From NCBI GenBank assembly GCA_958298945.1, contig OY282607.1, positions 35,311,000 through 35,374,999 on the forward strand: a stretch of DNA of 64,000 bases. The letters are read 5' to 3'. Each line of letters starts with the position of its first letter. Within the stretch, counting starts at the first letter, position 1. Shown here piece after piece: positions 48,143-62,400 of the stretch. The notes under the pieces are model-generated. The model was given only the letters and a program-made list of their open reading frames with translations. It searched no databases and had not been told where the DNA came from. Both the position numbers and the translations under genes were made by a program. The stretch is from Atherix ibis (taxonomy: Eukaryota > Arthropoda > Insecta > Diptera > Athericidae).

Positions 48143-51100
48143 TTTATCACTAAGTTATAGTTTCCCTCAAAGAATTTCCAACCAACACAATAATATTTGA
48201 TACGATTGTCACTTCGACACTTTTATTGGGAATTATTATTGTATAATTTATCTTTTACATTTAACAAAAAGTTATTCTTTTGCAAAAAAATATGTGAAAA
48301 AAATTAGCTACCGCCAGTGGTGCTAGGCAGCTAGCACTTAAGCAATTAAGCAAAAGGCGGTAAATATTGTTCCAATACGATGAATGGTGCGCTTATGAAA
48401 GTAATCAAGTAGTGTAGGAGGGCGCTGTGTGATTTGGCGGATGCTCCCTTCGCCGGTTTTGATATTCCTTTTAGTTTCCCAAAAACTATGACTGCTGAAT
48501 AGTTAGTAGTATAACAAATATCGAAATGAATAATTCAATCGTAATCGTCACCGCAACACTATCTTTCTATCTTTTCCTCTAGCACTTTGAAAACTGCAAT
48601 CCACAACGAGAGAGAGACAGAGATAGAGAAAAAATTCACTCACACCCTCGTCAACTTTTCGTTTCTGCACACTCTGCTGCTCAAAGTATATGCAAGTACA
48701 CACATATATATATCTAGTACTTCATTTAATTTTTCTTCAATTCTTTTTATTTTTTATTGTTCTATTTTATTAGATATCATTTGGTTTTGTTTTATTTTAA
48801 AATATTTTGCTCCCTTATTGGTTAGTAACATAAAATAAGATAAAAACTATCCATAGGCTTCGTATTTAAATGGTTTCGATATTATATTGTTTTAAATTCC
48901 ACACTACAACTGCAATTCGATTTTCAATTGAATATCTTCTGCTTATAACTAAGGTGAAAGAATTTGTATGTAATTGATTATTTTCTTCACCAATATTGTA
49001 ATAAATAAGATGTTGTGGCTTCTTTTTTTTATCTCTTAATTATTGTAAAATATATAAATTGAACTTTTAACAATATGCTGCTCATTTTATGTGAACTTTT
49101 TTAAAATTATTTTTATGGTGTTTTTTTATTTGTTTGTTTTTTGGTTATTTTTTTCTTCTTTATTGCTTTAATTTGATTAAAAATCACAATAAAATGACAC
49201 TATGCAAAATGAAAATGATCTCGCAAAAAAGAGGAAAAATCACTAGGTTTTCTTCCTTTTTTCCTTTCTTTTTTTCTACCCGGCCTCTTATATCGAAATG
49301 ATTACAAGAGCAAAAAACTATTGAAATGTGTGCACTGTTAAAAAAGGCCGAATGAATTATTTTCCAATCAGAGTCTCAATACCGATTTAGTCTTCTCGTT
49401 CTGGCCACTCGAAATCGCAAGCATTCACTACTGTACTCACACTAATGCAGATTAGAGACAACCGGCATGGCGGCGCGTGCTTTATTGCTGTCTTGCTGGT
49501 ATAGTAGCAAAAAATATATATATAATTTGTTTCCTCTTTGCAAATAGCTTAAATTTTATCTTTTTTTTTCTCCTATTTATTTTCTTGGCAAATTTGATAT
49601 TATGCGAATTTGCTGATTAAAATATGTATATGTTTGTTGATTAACAAAAAATCGATAAATACTATTTATTAACATTTATGGATAATACTGATAAATGAAA
49701 TAAGTTTTTATATATCTGAAACTTGACAAAATGATGGCGCGGTAAAGACAAATTGCAACATTTAGATATAATTAAATGAATCTTCAAACTTTACACAATT
49801 TAATGAATGAATGCACTTCACACACAGATTAATATGAGTGCATATTTTTTATATTTTCATTACTGTTTATCTTAAAGTAATTATTATATGATGTTTTGGC
49901 TTTCGCAAATATTTCGAATATTTTTTGAGCTGTTATTATATTTGCTATTGGAGGAATTTAATTGAAACACAAAAGAATGGTTGTAGTACGAAATTCCCGC
50001 AGTGTACTGAAAAAAAGTCATCGAAAAGGACGCCATATTCTTTTGCATTCTCAGTTATTATACTGTTACGAATGTGCCCGTAAATAGATGGCGTATGGTC
50101 AGGCTAAAAAAATTTCTACAACTCTAGGGAATTTCTTTTTAAAATCTGATAGAAATACTACCATTTCTTTTACTTTCTTTTACAACAAAAAAAAAACTAG
50201 TTTTATAAATATCAATTATTATAAAAAAATACAATACAAACTATAATTGTATAAGCAATATTATGTATGTAAATTTAAAATAATATATAAAAGAACTGGT
50301 CCCCCCCAATCATTTATTCAGTTATAATTTAATTAGAAATTTATATAAATAATTCAATATCTTATTTTTGAAAGAATAATGGTTTATAGTGACAAAATTT
50401 TTGAACAAACTTTCTTATAACAAAATTTGTTGATTGAATACATTTAACCATTCTCTGTTTTCTTCAAAGGTTTTTTGAAATAAAAATAATTGGATGATTC
50501 ATGAAAGATAGAAGAAATTACCATTTTTGAATAGCATGCATAAATGAGGTCCCCAACAACGTCACTATCGCAGGACTCCCACTAAAAATGAAATTCTGTA
50601 TGAATAAATATTGATTTTCACATAGGTTGCGATAGAAGTGCAGAATTGCAGTAGCCGAAATATCACAATTTATTGAGTTGCCGGAGCCTAACGCTTTTTA
50701 ACCAATCCATAGATAATTTTTTTCGATACTAGTCCTATCTGCTTAGGTCCGCATGACTATATTTGAAAAAAATTAATTTTAGCCTGTCCATTACCTTAAA
50801 AGTTAATTAGATTATACCACGAAATCTTCACTGTAGAAACACTCGATGGGTCCGCTTGTATCTACATTTCCTTCTTGTTAAATAAGTTTTTCTCCTTTTT
50901 TTATTATTTTGTTTTAATATTCATCAAATAAAATAAAGATAACCGGAAAATTCAAATAAAAAACTAAAAACAAATATGAAAAATATAAATAAAAAACACA
51001 AATTCTATCATTTAAAATATATTTTATTCGAAAAAAAACAAAATTTTGTACTGGTTTGTCCCATTTTTTATAATTTCCCTTTTCTATTCTCAACAAAAAA

Positions 51101-51866
51101 AATAATAATAAATATAATTTTTATTTATGATAAAATAATAATAATAATAGATTAACTAAATGCCTCAAATATGAAAATTACATTAAATTAAAGCTAATAA
51201 AAATGTGTCTGCAATTATATGAATTAATTTGAATCAAGTCAAATATTATTTTTATAACTAATATGCATTCATTTGTCTATGCATATATAAATATCTAATT
51301 TTTGAGTACACAAATATATAAATATACATTTTCCTGTATAAAAATTATCCTTTTTTTTTAATTTTATTTATCTACTATCTACCATGTGTTAATAAGTATA
51401 CAATAGTTTATATATCATGTGAATAAGGCACAATTGTTAAATTATGAGCATACACAAGTCCATAAAAATTAATGGAGAAACAACTGCTATAAAATATTTT
51501 TAGGATAATAAAATAATATTAATGTAAGAGAAAAATCAGGATAATTATGTAAATTCTTAATAATCTAAAAAAGCTTTAGCTAATATTTTGTTCCTTAATT
51601 TATACCATATATGTAGATATTTTAGAATTAACTCATTAAAAGGAAGAAAAAGTACTATGGCTAGGCTAATTCATAGTTGGTCTCCTATTACTTGCTTATT
51701 CTATTAAAAATACATTAATAATAATTCGCATAATTGCTTTTACATAAAACGAGGTACAAAAGTGATAATAAAATTACATTTTCTTTCTTCTAAAAAAACT
51801 AAGTATAAACAAAAAAAAAGAAAAAAATTCTAAAAAGCTATTGGCATTAGCCGCACTTAAATAGTA
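48143..51866. other. Intergenic region between the FAM120 and DENND2 homologues
   Basis: It should hold the promoter and 5' leader of the FAM120 homologue (right of 48142) and the 3' untranslated region of the DENND2 homologue. The first minus-strand AATAAA found downstream of the DENND2 stop is at about 51363-51368, about 500 nt past it. A short GC-richer patch at about 49,380-49,500 could be promoter-proximal, but no core element can be assigned. No other coding evidence was found. Confidence 0.45.
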
Positions 51867-54800
51867 TTAGCTGCTACTATTTATAAACTCCTTAAAACGA
51901 TCCTTAAATGTTTTGCATTTTTTGTTAATGATTTTTGAATTTTTAACAATTGTTTCAATATTTTGTGATGTCTTCGTTTTCTTTTCACTTTTCTCCATAA
52001 CACGCGCATCGAATAGATCATAGAAGCCATCATTATTTTCTGTTGTATTATCGACATATTTACGATTGCAAAAATGCCTAAACATTGATGTTTCAACAAA
52101 CCATTCGAGGAAAAGTTTAATTTTTTGTGATGAATGAGCTTGAATGAAATGATCTTTATTAAATGTTGGCGAATCTGTTCGATAGTTCGCAAACAAAACA
52201 ATAAAGAATTTTAGGAAAGCTTCACTAATCAATACACTTGATAGCATTTTGCCCTGATCTATTAAATCGACCATTTCCAGAGATAATTTCAGACCCTCTT
52301 GTAGGGAATTCGGAATGATTGTTTGCTCGTCGCCGCAACTCTGGACTATCTGTTTATGATCAAGATCGATTACGAGGCCGTCTTCAATATCAAATGGTAA
52401 CTCTTCCATAATGCCTGCCAATACTGGAAATGGAGCTTGGCATATCTCGATTAAGCTATGAGGAAGAATCGTTACTATTGTGTACTGCCATTCGAATGGA
52501 TATAGTACAGATTGTAAAGCTAAAATCGATCTAGATAGTAAAGATATATTCCCACTTTGTAAAATAACTTTACGTTCGAGCAGAAGGCTGGAGAATATGC
52601 GCAATAATAAATCAGAGCCAATTTGCACGAGAAGATCACATATTTCTGTATTCTCTAAACGCAAATCGTTCGGTCTGCGAATAAGAATCTCATCAAATTT
52701 CGGATCACGTGGAATCAAGCCTCGGTTTATCAGGCTCAAATCAAAAGGTGGATTCGATTGCTTTTTATCATCGGAGTCATGTAAAAAAGATTTAAATGCG
52801 GGAGATTTCTTTAAAGCTTTTCCAAGTGTTTCATTATCACCCCGATCTGGAAAAGCCGCTTGAGCTGCCGACTCAGTCAACCATTTAGGATTTGCCTCGA
52901 GGCTCAGTCTTTTTGTAGATATTTTGTGATTAGACGAAAAGAACGTTTTCGGTCGAACAGGAACCGGAATTTTCACATGCAGAAATTTTCCAGCATTCGG
53001 AATTGGAACCGTATGCAATACATTGAGTAACAATGAAAATTGCGCATCAGCTTGTCCATGGCGAGATTCGATTTCTCTTAGTACTTTCTGGTAAAATCCG
53101 AATGCTTTTGTGACACTTATAATACAGTATGCCATTGGCAAGAACATTTCAGAGTTTTCTGGTAAAATACGTCTGCAATACCCGTAAACTTTAAATCCAT
53201 TATCATCGGTAAGAATTAGACAATAGTCTTGATTCTCTTGACCAGATCGAATCAAACTTCGACTGGGAAATATTAACTGTTCAATATTGTCAGGTATTGG
53301 TTCATTTGGTGGATATTTCAATTTTAAATACGCCGAATCCGAGCTTGAATTATAACCAACCAAAAGACATACTTGGAAGAGTTTTTCATGAGTATTTAGT
53401 TCATCATTTTCGGTTGGTTCTGATACTGTCGGTATTGGCGTATATTCTTCATCTTTATTCCGATTCACATTAACTAATTTTTTTGGCCTAAATTTTATAT
53501 TATCACTATTACTATTGTCATTGATTAATTTTTTATATTTTAATATCCGATCACTTGTTATTCCGGTTAAATTAATATCGATATTATTATCAGTCATTAT
53601 ATTCGAGTCATTGTTAAGATTTTTATTTCCATTTCCTATCCTATCAATACTATTCATACCAGTATGATTTGCAATTTCCTCAACACTATCCGTATCATTA
53701 TCAACGTTAAATGAGAAAGTTTTTATTACAGGCGATTTGAATGTCTGATGAAGAGTTCCATATTGTTGCATTTTCTTTTGTGGCATCACAGATACACGTC
53801 TGACGTAGTCCTTGCGTTTCTCAGTCAGCGAACGGCACAATTTTATTGAAGTTCTTGCCTCGGAATTATCATCATCTCGACTTCCTATTGAACAATTTTC
53901 TGCATCACTGCATTTTTGTTGGAATGCAGCATTCACTAATATTGATATCTAAAAAAAAAATATACAAAAAATCAGTGTATTTAATCTTTATTCGAAGGTA
54001 AATTGTATATTTAGGTAAAAATGTAAAACCCTTCTTACCTCATCATAAGTTTTGTCTATAGTTAATTTTTCGTCCTTGTCACTGCTGTTTTCTCCAAGCG
54101 CAGTTTCATCAATTGGTGTACACTAGAAAATAAAAAAAAGAATATTCAGAAATTCAAACACAAATTATAGAAAATCACTGAAAACTACGGAAACGTAAAT
54201 TTCAATTTGCTCATTTCAAAATTCCACTTAAACCGATGACAAATTTATGTTGATTACCTTTGCGAAAATTAGTGAGAATCGATTTCCGATTCAACTTCAA
54301 TTAAACAGAATTGTATATACTATTTTTAGAATCGCTGATATTTTCTATACCTTTCAATGGTAATGTATTGATTGCGTTTTAAAATTGAGCTCTAGCAATA
54401 GGGGCTGGTTTTTTTTTGTTTATCTATTGTGGAATTTGTGACTTTTTGTTTAAAAATTAGAATGTCGCTAAATTTTTCATCAAAGTTGACCGAGATTTTT
54501 CCGTTTTTATGTTTATTAAATTTTTTTTTCTTTGAGTTCGTTCAACTGCACAACTCCCTCACTTGACGAGAAATAAAACAAAGTCGGATTTTTTTGTTGG
54601 AAAGAAATTATTTGCATTCCTTGTGGGGGAGTTGCGATATTTGTAAGAAAAGATTTCATTTCAAGTGAAATTCAATTACGAATAATTGTCTTAGTGATCA
54701 TTTAATCATTGTTCGCACCGTTTTCATGTCGATGTCCGTATTTTTGTGCTTTTGTGATATTTGCATCTTATATACATACGGTAGAGTCGTAAAAAATTGT

Positions 54801-55990
54801 AATTGATATAATTAAATTCAATTAATTACCAGATAATGTGAGTCACTATTACTATGACCTTCCGGGCAAGAGCAAACGTGAGGCGAGTTATTATTTACGG
54901 TTGCATTTTGGATGTCCTCGTTGGTGGCGGAATTAATATCGACATCTGTGTTTTGTTTTTTGTTACGGCCAAGATGACCGTATGGCTCCATATAAATATG
55001 TTCGGATGGATTTTGAGACTTTCGGAAGTTTTGGACTACACATTGTGGTAAGGATTCTTTTGTTGTAGGCCTTGTAGAAGGTAAGACTTCAACGGAATCA
55101 TAAATGATTGTTGAATCTCTATGGCATGCCATACAGTTTAGAAGTTTTGTGGCTTGTGACGGTGATGTAAGATTTGGTTTACTTTTCTGCAAAGGACTGA
55201 TTCTGCTACTTCCCAAATGTCTCTTCATAGCAATATGGTTTTCCAAGAATTCTTTTTTACTTTCAAAATCAGATTGTTTTTTGGCATCATCCGCATCAGC
55301 CGATGAATTGGAAGGCTCTTCGATAATTGTTAAACATGATTGGGTGTCATCTTGTGCTGCTGTCAGGAAACATCTTGGCGGCTTTTTCGGTGGCGGTCCT
55401 GTTGGTAGCGGTTGTCGGAGTGCTGCTTTCATGGAGTCGGTAAGACCAGCTTGTTGTAGTTTCTCCATGTCAGTGACGCACCTTTTTAAAAAATTGCTCA
55501 CCTTTTCATCATCGAACTCGGGAGGTTCAATTGCTGTTTGTTTCACTAAAACCGTTTTATTTTGTTTATCACCAATACGAAAGGCCGGACTTCTTTTTAT
55601 GCTGCTACGTTTTACAGGATCACTCGTATGTCTGCTGAGCTTTACTTGTGTATTATCGTTAATTTCTTTTAACTTTCGACTGCTGGTACTGTCCCGGTAC
55701 GCCTTCCTATTACCAATTAGAACGGAATCACTAGCTTGTTTTGGCAAACTATCCTCTTTCGACCACGTTTTCACGACATTCTTCACCTTATCAGAGTTTC
55801 GTATAATATCGAAAGATGTTGCTGAACGCTTAAATGGAAACCTAGCAACCGTTGCTGTTGAGGTTGCGGTTGTTGTATTTTGTTGTTTAGCTTTGCAACC
55901 ATTTATGTCCAGCGATTCAAATGTGCTCAAATTTTCAAATTGCGATTTAATTGCACTCACTCGTCCACTAACAGGTGGTATGCAGGACAT
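51867..55990 (-). CDS. DENND2: DENND2-type DENN-domain Rab guanine-nucleotide exchange factor, three coding exons
   Basis: Exons: 55990-54830, 54122-54039 and 53948-51867, all phase 0, with donors GTAATT and GTAAGA; 3327 nt, 1108 aa. The first ~600 residues are low-complexity and Ser/Asn-rich, with a proline cluster PTGPPPKKPPR and DENND2-like tyrosine motifs (IIYDSVEVL, EHIYMEPYGHLG). The uDENN domain is at about 602-710: KLFQVCLLVGYNSS, YCLILTDDNGFKVYGYCRRI and FLPMAYCIIS. The cDENN follows: DLLLRIFSSLLLERKVILQS, SVLYPFEWQYTIVTILPHSL and APFPVLAGI. The dDENN is EDGLVIDLDHKQIV through SEAFLKFFIVLFANY. DENND2 proteins activate Rab9-type GTPases in endosomal trafficking; this role is inferred from the family. 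The start ATG at 55990 follows AATA and is upstream of all conserved sequence. An extra 5' non-coding exon is possible. Antisense open frames here (e.g. 55104-56009) are shadows. Confidence 0.93.
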
Positions 55991-56958
55991 TATTTCATCC
56001 GAGAAATAAATATCACTCCTTTACGATTAAGCTACATTTTTTCTGTAATCGAATTTCTAAGAAAGGGCCAAGCAACACACCACGAAACTATATATAAAAT
56101 TTGGCAACTGAAAGTCGTTATAAAATTAGATTCGATCGAAATTTTTAACATTTCATTGACACTCAGAATAGCGAACAATTGACACTGCGTTCGAAAGTTC
56201 ACACTGCACTATCCGCACAATAGCCACTCGGCAAAAAACACAAAGTCGACAATAACGTTTGGCATAATGATGAATTGTATACGTTAAAGGCACTTTTGGT
56301 ATTTGTTAATACATATCTTAATATTTATCAAATTAAGTTATACAAATCTAGTCAAAACAGATCCCCCTCTTGTCCACAAACCAAGATACTTAATAGGCCA
56401 AAGATGCAGCACTATTACGCTTCTACCAATAATATTGACATTTACTAGATCTTGACAGCTGCGAATATTGTGCGTAAAGCAACAACACTGCGCAAAGGTA
56501 ACGCCACCGCCGCCACTCCTTCGTTTTACGGTTCAAACTATTCTTTACCGTCTTTAGTGACGAAGACATTTTCGAATTAATATTCTCTGTACTTCTAAAT
56601 CGAATCGATTATTTAAATTTTTTTTATTTTAACAATATTATTTTTATACCGTTTAGTCTGTGTAATCTAATTATAATGCGATTGCTGAAGCACACGACAA
56701 ATACACGTGAGAAATGAAAATAAATTAATAGAAATGTAAAAACACATTTACGCAAATATGATTTATCACAAACGACAACATTATGCTTTATTTAAGCAAA
56801 CAATTTAGGAGAAATTCATGCAATTTTAAAAGAATATTAAATTAAGATTTATTCGATAAATTCAATCCTGAACAGCATTTTGCTCTATCTAACTATACAC
56901 TATTAAAAATTATTCGAACTAAAATACCCCGAAAATTACATTAAAGAAATAAATAAAC
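55991..56958. other. Upstream region of the DENND2 homologue
   Basis: It probably contains the promoter of the minus-strand DENND2 gene. The patch at about 56,440-56,570 is richer in G and C than its flanks. AATAAA on the minus strand at about 56,846-56,851 may end the putative small gene to its right. Confidence 0.35.
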
Positions 56959-57074
56959 TTAAAATTTTGAATGCTCAAACTGTATGTAAACATATTTTCC
57001 TACACCTCGATGCTTTGCCAAAAACTCATTGATATTTTTCTGATTAATACCATAAACTTGCTGCAGTGAATATT
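56959..57074 (-). CDS. Putative terminal exon of a small unidentified gene
   Basis: A pyrimidine-rich acceptor (ATCTTTTTTGCAG) precedes 57074. In one frame the exon reads EYSLQQVYGINQKNINEFLA then KHRGVGKYVYIQFEHSKF and stops at TAA 56961-56959. The composition is far more protein-like than neighbouring DNA, and a minus-strand AATAAA lies about 110 nt downstream. Upstream exons are uncertain. An open frame without ATG at 57883-57686 (containing KKKWRYFALNKFGTVASFRV then VEF) and a possible 36-nt mini-exon at 57281-57246 are candidates, but the mini-exon's only open frame does not join in phase. No family recognised. It could be a real short gene divergent from DNAJC9 or a degraded gene copy. 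Confidence 0.35.
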
Positions 57075-57930
57075 CTGCAAAAAAGATAAATATTTTTATA
57101 CAGTATTAAATTTTTTACTTAAATTTATAAAAGTAATAAATATTTTTAACTGTCATCCATTAATATGTATAAATTTATTATTCTAAAATGTTTTAATTCC
57201 TACAAAAATTTAATTATTTGATCCGACAAATAAAAAAAAATTTACCTCTTCTGAAGAATTTTCATTTAACGTATTCAAAAGCTATCAAAATTATTTGTTC
57301 CAAATTGATTATCCAAAAATTGTTATGGCTTTCCAGTCAACACATAAAAATTTAAAATATCAATAAAAAATATACAATTTTTACAATAATACATTTATTC
57401 TTTCAATCTACATTCTATATAATATAAAGAAAAATATATAGCTTATAATAAATATTTTTCGATGAAAATTCAATTTTTCATATTCAAATGGAATGTAAAG
57501 TATATGTACACATGTTGCCATCGACAATTCACAATTCTCTATTTCTAGAAAGGGAAAAATTTATGCGACATGGAATATAATTCTCTTATATTTATATAAG
57601 AAAATATTTAGATTTATAATTTTATAATATTGTCCAAATAAACTCTCATATAAAAGTAGTAATAATATTTCATAATAATTTTATTTTATAATTCGTAATA
57701 TTTCAAAATCGATTTCCGAAATTCATTATTTTCGAATTCAACTACTCTGAAGCTAGCAACAGTACCAAATTTGTTTAATGCAAAATACCGCCACTTTTTT
57801 TTGATCTGTGACTTGTTTGTCAATTTTGAAAGTTCAGCAAGTAGACGAAAATTTACACTTTGTATTTCATTATTGAAATTTAATTAATAGATAGATTCAT
57901 TGTTTAAATTATATAGTTTTCAAAATCAAA

Positions 57931-59016
57931 ATGCCGAATACTTTAGATTTATGTGAAGAGTTGTTCAAAACCCGAGATGTCTATGATTTGTTTACCTTAA
58001 CTAAAGATTCCTTGGAAAAAGACAGTAAATATTTAAGTTGCAAGGTTTATTTAAACAAAACATTATTAATAGTTGTTTTCCTTTTAATTAATTTCTAGTT
58101 AAAAAAGCTTATTATAGGCTATCATTGAAATTCCATCCAGATCGTGTTGATTCTACAGAAAAGGCTATATCAACGAAAAAGTTTCAAATATTGTCGAAAT
58201 TGTATCAAGTTTTAACGGATTCAAATAAGAAGGCACTTTACGATGAACAAGGGATTATAGACGATGAAGATGATGATGGCAAACTGTCCTGTTGGTTGGA
58301 GCTTTGGCGAAAGATTTTCAAACCGATTAGTGAAGAGGATATTGACAAATACCAAAAGGAGTACATTGGTTAGCAAATATTTTCCGAAATATTCCTGTTT
58401 GCACACTTAGTTACATATCGAAATATCAATTTTCAGATTCTGAACTAGAAAAGCAGGATATTAAAAAAGCCTATTTAAATGGGAAAGGATGTATCAATTA
58501 TATGATGAATTGTGTACCATTTATGAGCATCGAAGATGAACCAAGAATAGAACAAATCGTTCGAAGTAAGTTAATTTTAATAAATATCTACGAAATCATT
58601 TCATTTCTATAAATCGAAAATATTTTCATACAGAAATGATTGATTCTGGCGAAATTCCTGAGTATACACAGTTTACAAATGAGCAAAAGGCAAAAAAAAC
58701 GCGACGTCACAAAAAATATGCCAAAGAACGTGAAGGGGCTGAAAAAATCAAGGCAAAACTTTCAAAAAGCAAGGATTCATTACAGATGCAAATTGAGAAG
58801 AGACAACATGAGCGAGGTTCATTTTTCGATCAGCTCTTAGCCAAATATGGAGGTCCAGATGCTGAAGTAGACGATGGCGAGGAATTCGTTCCAGAGAAAT
58901 TAAGCAAAACGAAGAAGAGGGAAGCATCCAGCAGGAAAGCCAGAAATGGCAATGTACCAAAGCCTTCCTCCACCAATCGAAAAGTGAGAAATGGTAGAGT
59001 TACAAAGAAGAAGTAG
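57931..59016 (+). CDS. DNAJC9: DNAJC9 homologue: J-domain co-chaperone for histones H3-H4, four exons
   Basis: Exons: 57931-58024, 58099-58368, 58437-58565 and 58634-59016; 876 nt, 291 aa (human 260). The donor of intron 2 is GTTAGC, weak; the rest are standard. It starts MPNTLDLCEELFKTRDVYDL like the family's M-x-L-L-D-L-C-E-E-V-F. The J domain has the HPD triplet at residues 44-46 (LSLKFHPDRVDS), then FQILSKLYQVLTDSNKKALY and DEQG. The family-specific part follows: CWLELWRKIFKPISEEDIDK, KKAYLNGKGCINYMMNCVPF, IEDEPRIEQIVRKMIDSGEI and PEYTQF. The C-terminus is Lys/Arg-rich, a likely nuclear, histone-binding tail. DNAJC9 recruits HSP70 to histone H3-H4; this role is inferred from orthology. 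Introns are 68-74 nt. The start ATG (AAAATCAAAATGCC) is in good context. Confidence 0.95.
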
Positions 59017-59171
59017 TAATTGTGAGTGTGGATGGCGGGGCGTCCATATATCTGTAGGCGCTATGAATTGTCATTGGTTGATAACAAATTTGGCATTTAT
59101 TTTTTATTTTTCATAAATTCCTGTTATTTATAAATCCCAACCCAATTTTGGTTTCATTCATTTATTGTACA

Positions 59172-59177
59172 AATAAA
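59172..59177 (+). terminator. Candidate poly(A) signal of DNAJC9
   Basis: AATAAA 156 nt after the stop codon, with a second one about 30 nt later. Confidence 0.55.
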
Positions 59178-59489
59178 TGCCTTAAAATTTATTTAATATA
59201 TTAATAAACAGATTTCTGTCGAATTCATTGTTTTTAAAATGTTTTTGTTGTTTATTGAGTTTTTAAAAGTTAAATTTTTCTTAAAAATTTTAATTAAATC
59301 TGTTCATCACAGTTATTTAATTTATTTATTTTTCAAGGAAGTATTTATAAGAAAATATACGCAGTAAAATAATTTTACAGAATTTAATGGAAAAATGTTC
59401 CTATTTTTGTATAATTTAAAAAATAAAGTAAGCACATTTAATAGTAATTTTTCTGCTTACTATATGCATTATTGTAAAAAAGTTTAAAC

Positions 59490-62400
59490 TATAATATCAA
59501 AGATAATTTTTTTAAATTGTGTTAATAAAATATTGATCCATAAAAATCTAAATAAAATAAAAATCATTTTTTTATAGCAAAACATTATGAAAATTCTTCG
59601 ACTATTAGTACAGAAACAAAAGAAGACAGCAATAATAAATCGTTTTAATCTTATTATATTAACGGAAAATTACTCTAAACGCACTTCAAATACTATAAAT
59701 TACGAGTATACCAAACCTGTACACCAAAATTCAATGAGACTTGTATTTTTTCAAAAGGCATTACACAAGTTTTTTAATGAATTTCTTCTGTTTAATATCA
59801 AAATTGTTATTTCGAAAAAATGTATTTTTTTTGTCAAATTAATATCAAACACGAATTTTTTTAAATTGTGTGATAAAACTACGAATAAAAAAATTGATCC
59901 ATAAAAATCTAAATAAAATAAGTCATTTTTTTATAGCAAAACATTTAATATAAAAATTCTTCGACTATTAGTACAGAAACAAAATAAAACGACATCAATC
60001 GTTTGAATCTTATTATATTAACGGAAAATTACTCTAAACGCACTTCAAATACTATAAATTATACCAAACCTGTACACTAAAATTCAATGAGACTTGATTT
60101 TTTTCAAAAGGCATTACACAAGTTTTTTAATGAATTTCTTCTGTTAAATAGCAATATTGTTATTTAGAAAAATGTGTTGTTTTTTTTTAAATTATGTAAT
60201 AAAATATTTATCCATAAGAATCTAAATTAAATAAAAATCATTTTTTTTATAGCAAAATATTTATTATGAAAATTCTACGACGATTAGTACAGAAACAAAA
60301 TAAGACAGCAATAATCAATCGTTTTAATCTTATTGCATTAACGGAAAATTACTCTAAACGCACTTCAAATACTATAAATTATACCAAACCTGTACACCAA
60401 AATTCAATGAGACTTGATTTTTTTCAAATGGCATTACAAAAGTTTTTTAATGAATTCCTTTTTTTAATATCAAAATTGTTATTTCGAAAAAATGTGTTGT
60501 TTTTTTTCAAATTAATATCAAAGATGAATTTTTTAAATTATGTAATAAAATATTGATCCATGAAAATCTAAATAAAATAAAAATAATTTTTTTTTATAGC
60601 AAAACATTTATTATAAAAATTTTTCAACGATTAATACAGAAACAAAAGAAGAGGCAATAATCAATCGTTTGAATCTTATTATATTAACGGAAAATTACTC
60701 TAAACGCACTTCAAATACTATAAATTATACCAAACCTGTACACTAAAATTCAATGAGACTTGATTTTTTTCAAATGGCACTACACAAGTTTTTTAATGCA
60801 TTTCTTCTGTTAAATATCAATATTGTTATTTAGAAAAAATGTGTTGTTTTTTTCAAATTAATATCAAAGATGAATTTTTTAAATTATGTAATAAAATATT
60901 TATCCATAAGAATCTAAATTAAATAAAATCCATTTTTTTATAGCAAAATATTTATTATGAAAATTCTACGACGATTAGTACGGAAACAAAAGAAGACAGG
61001 AATAATCAATCGTTTTAATCTTATTGTATTAACGGAAAATTACTCTAAACGCACTTCAAATACTATAAATTATACCAAACCTGTACACCAAAATTCAATG
61101 AGACTTGATTTTTTTCAAAAGGCATTGCACAAGTTTTTTAATGAATTTCTTTTTTTGAAATCAAAATTGTTATTTCGAAAAAATGTATTTTTTTCAAATT
61201 AATATCAAACACGAATTTTTTTAAATTGTGTGATAAAACTAAGAATAAAATATTGATCCATGAAAATCTAAATAAAATAAAAATCATTTTTTTATAGCAA
61301 AACATTTATTATGAAAATTCTTCGACTATTAGTACAGAAACAAAATAAGACAGCAATAATAAATCGTTTTAATCTTATTATATTAACGGAAAATTACTCT
61401 AAACGCACTTCAAATACTATAAATTACGAGTATGCCAAACCTGTACACCAAAATTCAATGAGACTTGATTTTTTTCAAAAGGCATTACACAAGTTTTTTA
61501 ATGAATTTCTTCTGTTTAATATCAAAATTGTTATTTCGAAAAAATGTATTTTTTTTCAAATTAATATCAAACACGAATTTTTTTAAATTGTGTGATAAAA
61601 CTACGAATAAAAAAATTGATCCATAAAAATCTAAATAAAATAAGTCATTTTTTTATAGCAAAACATTTATTATAAAAATTCTTCGACTATTAGTACAGAA
61701 ACAAAATAAAACGACATCAATCGTTTGAATCTTATTATATTAACGGAAAATTACTATAAACACACTTCAAATACTATAAATTATACCAAACCTGTACACC
61801 AATATTCAATGAGATTTGATTTTTTTCAAATGGCATTACACAAGTTTTTTAATGAATTTCTTCTGTTAAATATCAATATTGTTATTTAGAAAAAATGTGT
61901 TTTTTTTTTTCAAATTAATATCAAAGATGAATTTTTTAAATTATGTAATAAAATATTGATCCATACAAATCTAAATAAAATAAAAATCATTTTTTTTTAT
62001 AGCAAAACATTTATTACAAAAATTCTTCGACGATTAATACAGAAACAAAAGAAGACAGCAATAATAAACCGTTTGCATCAATTATATTAACGGAAAATTA
62101 CTATAAACGCACTTCAAATACTATAAATTATACCAAACCTGTACACTAAAATACAATGAGATTTTATTTTCTTCAAATGGCATTACACAAGTTTTTTAAT
62201 GAATTTCTTCTGTTTAATATCAAAATTGTTATTTCGAAAAAATGTGTTTTTTTCAAATTAATATCAAACATGAATTTTTTTAAATTGTGTAATAAAACTA
62301 AGTAATAAAATATTGATCCATAAAAATCTAAAATAAAAATCATTTTTTTATAGCAAAATATTTATTATGACAATTCTTCGACGATTAGTACAGAAACAAA

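Noticed and set aside
55104..56009. 301-codon plus-strand open frame
   Set aside because: It lies entirely antisense to the first coding exon of the DENND2 homologue and has a hydrophobic, Cys/Phe-rich composition typical of antisense translation.
57246..57281. 36-nt mini-exon of the putative small gene
   Set aside because: It has acceptor and donor sequences, but its only open frame does not join the protein-like frame of the 57074 exon.
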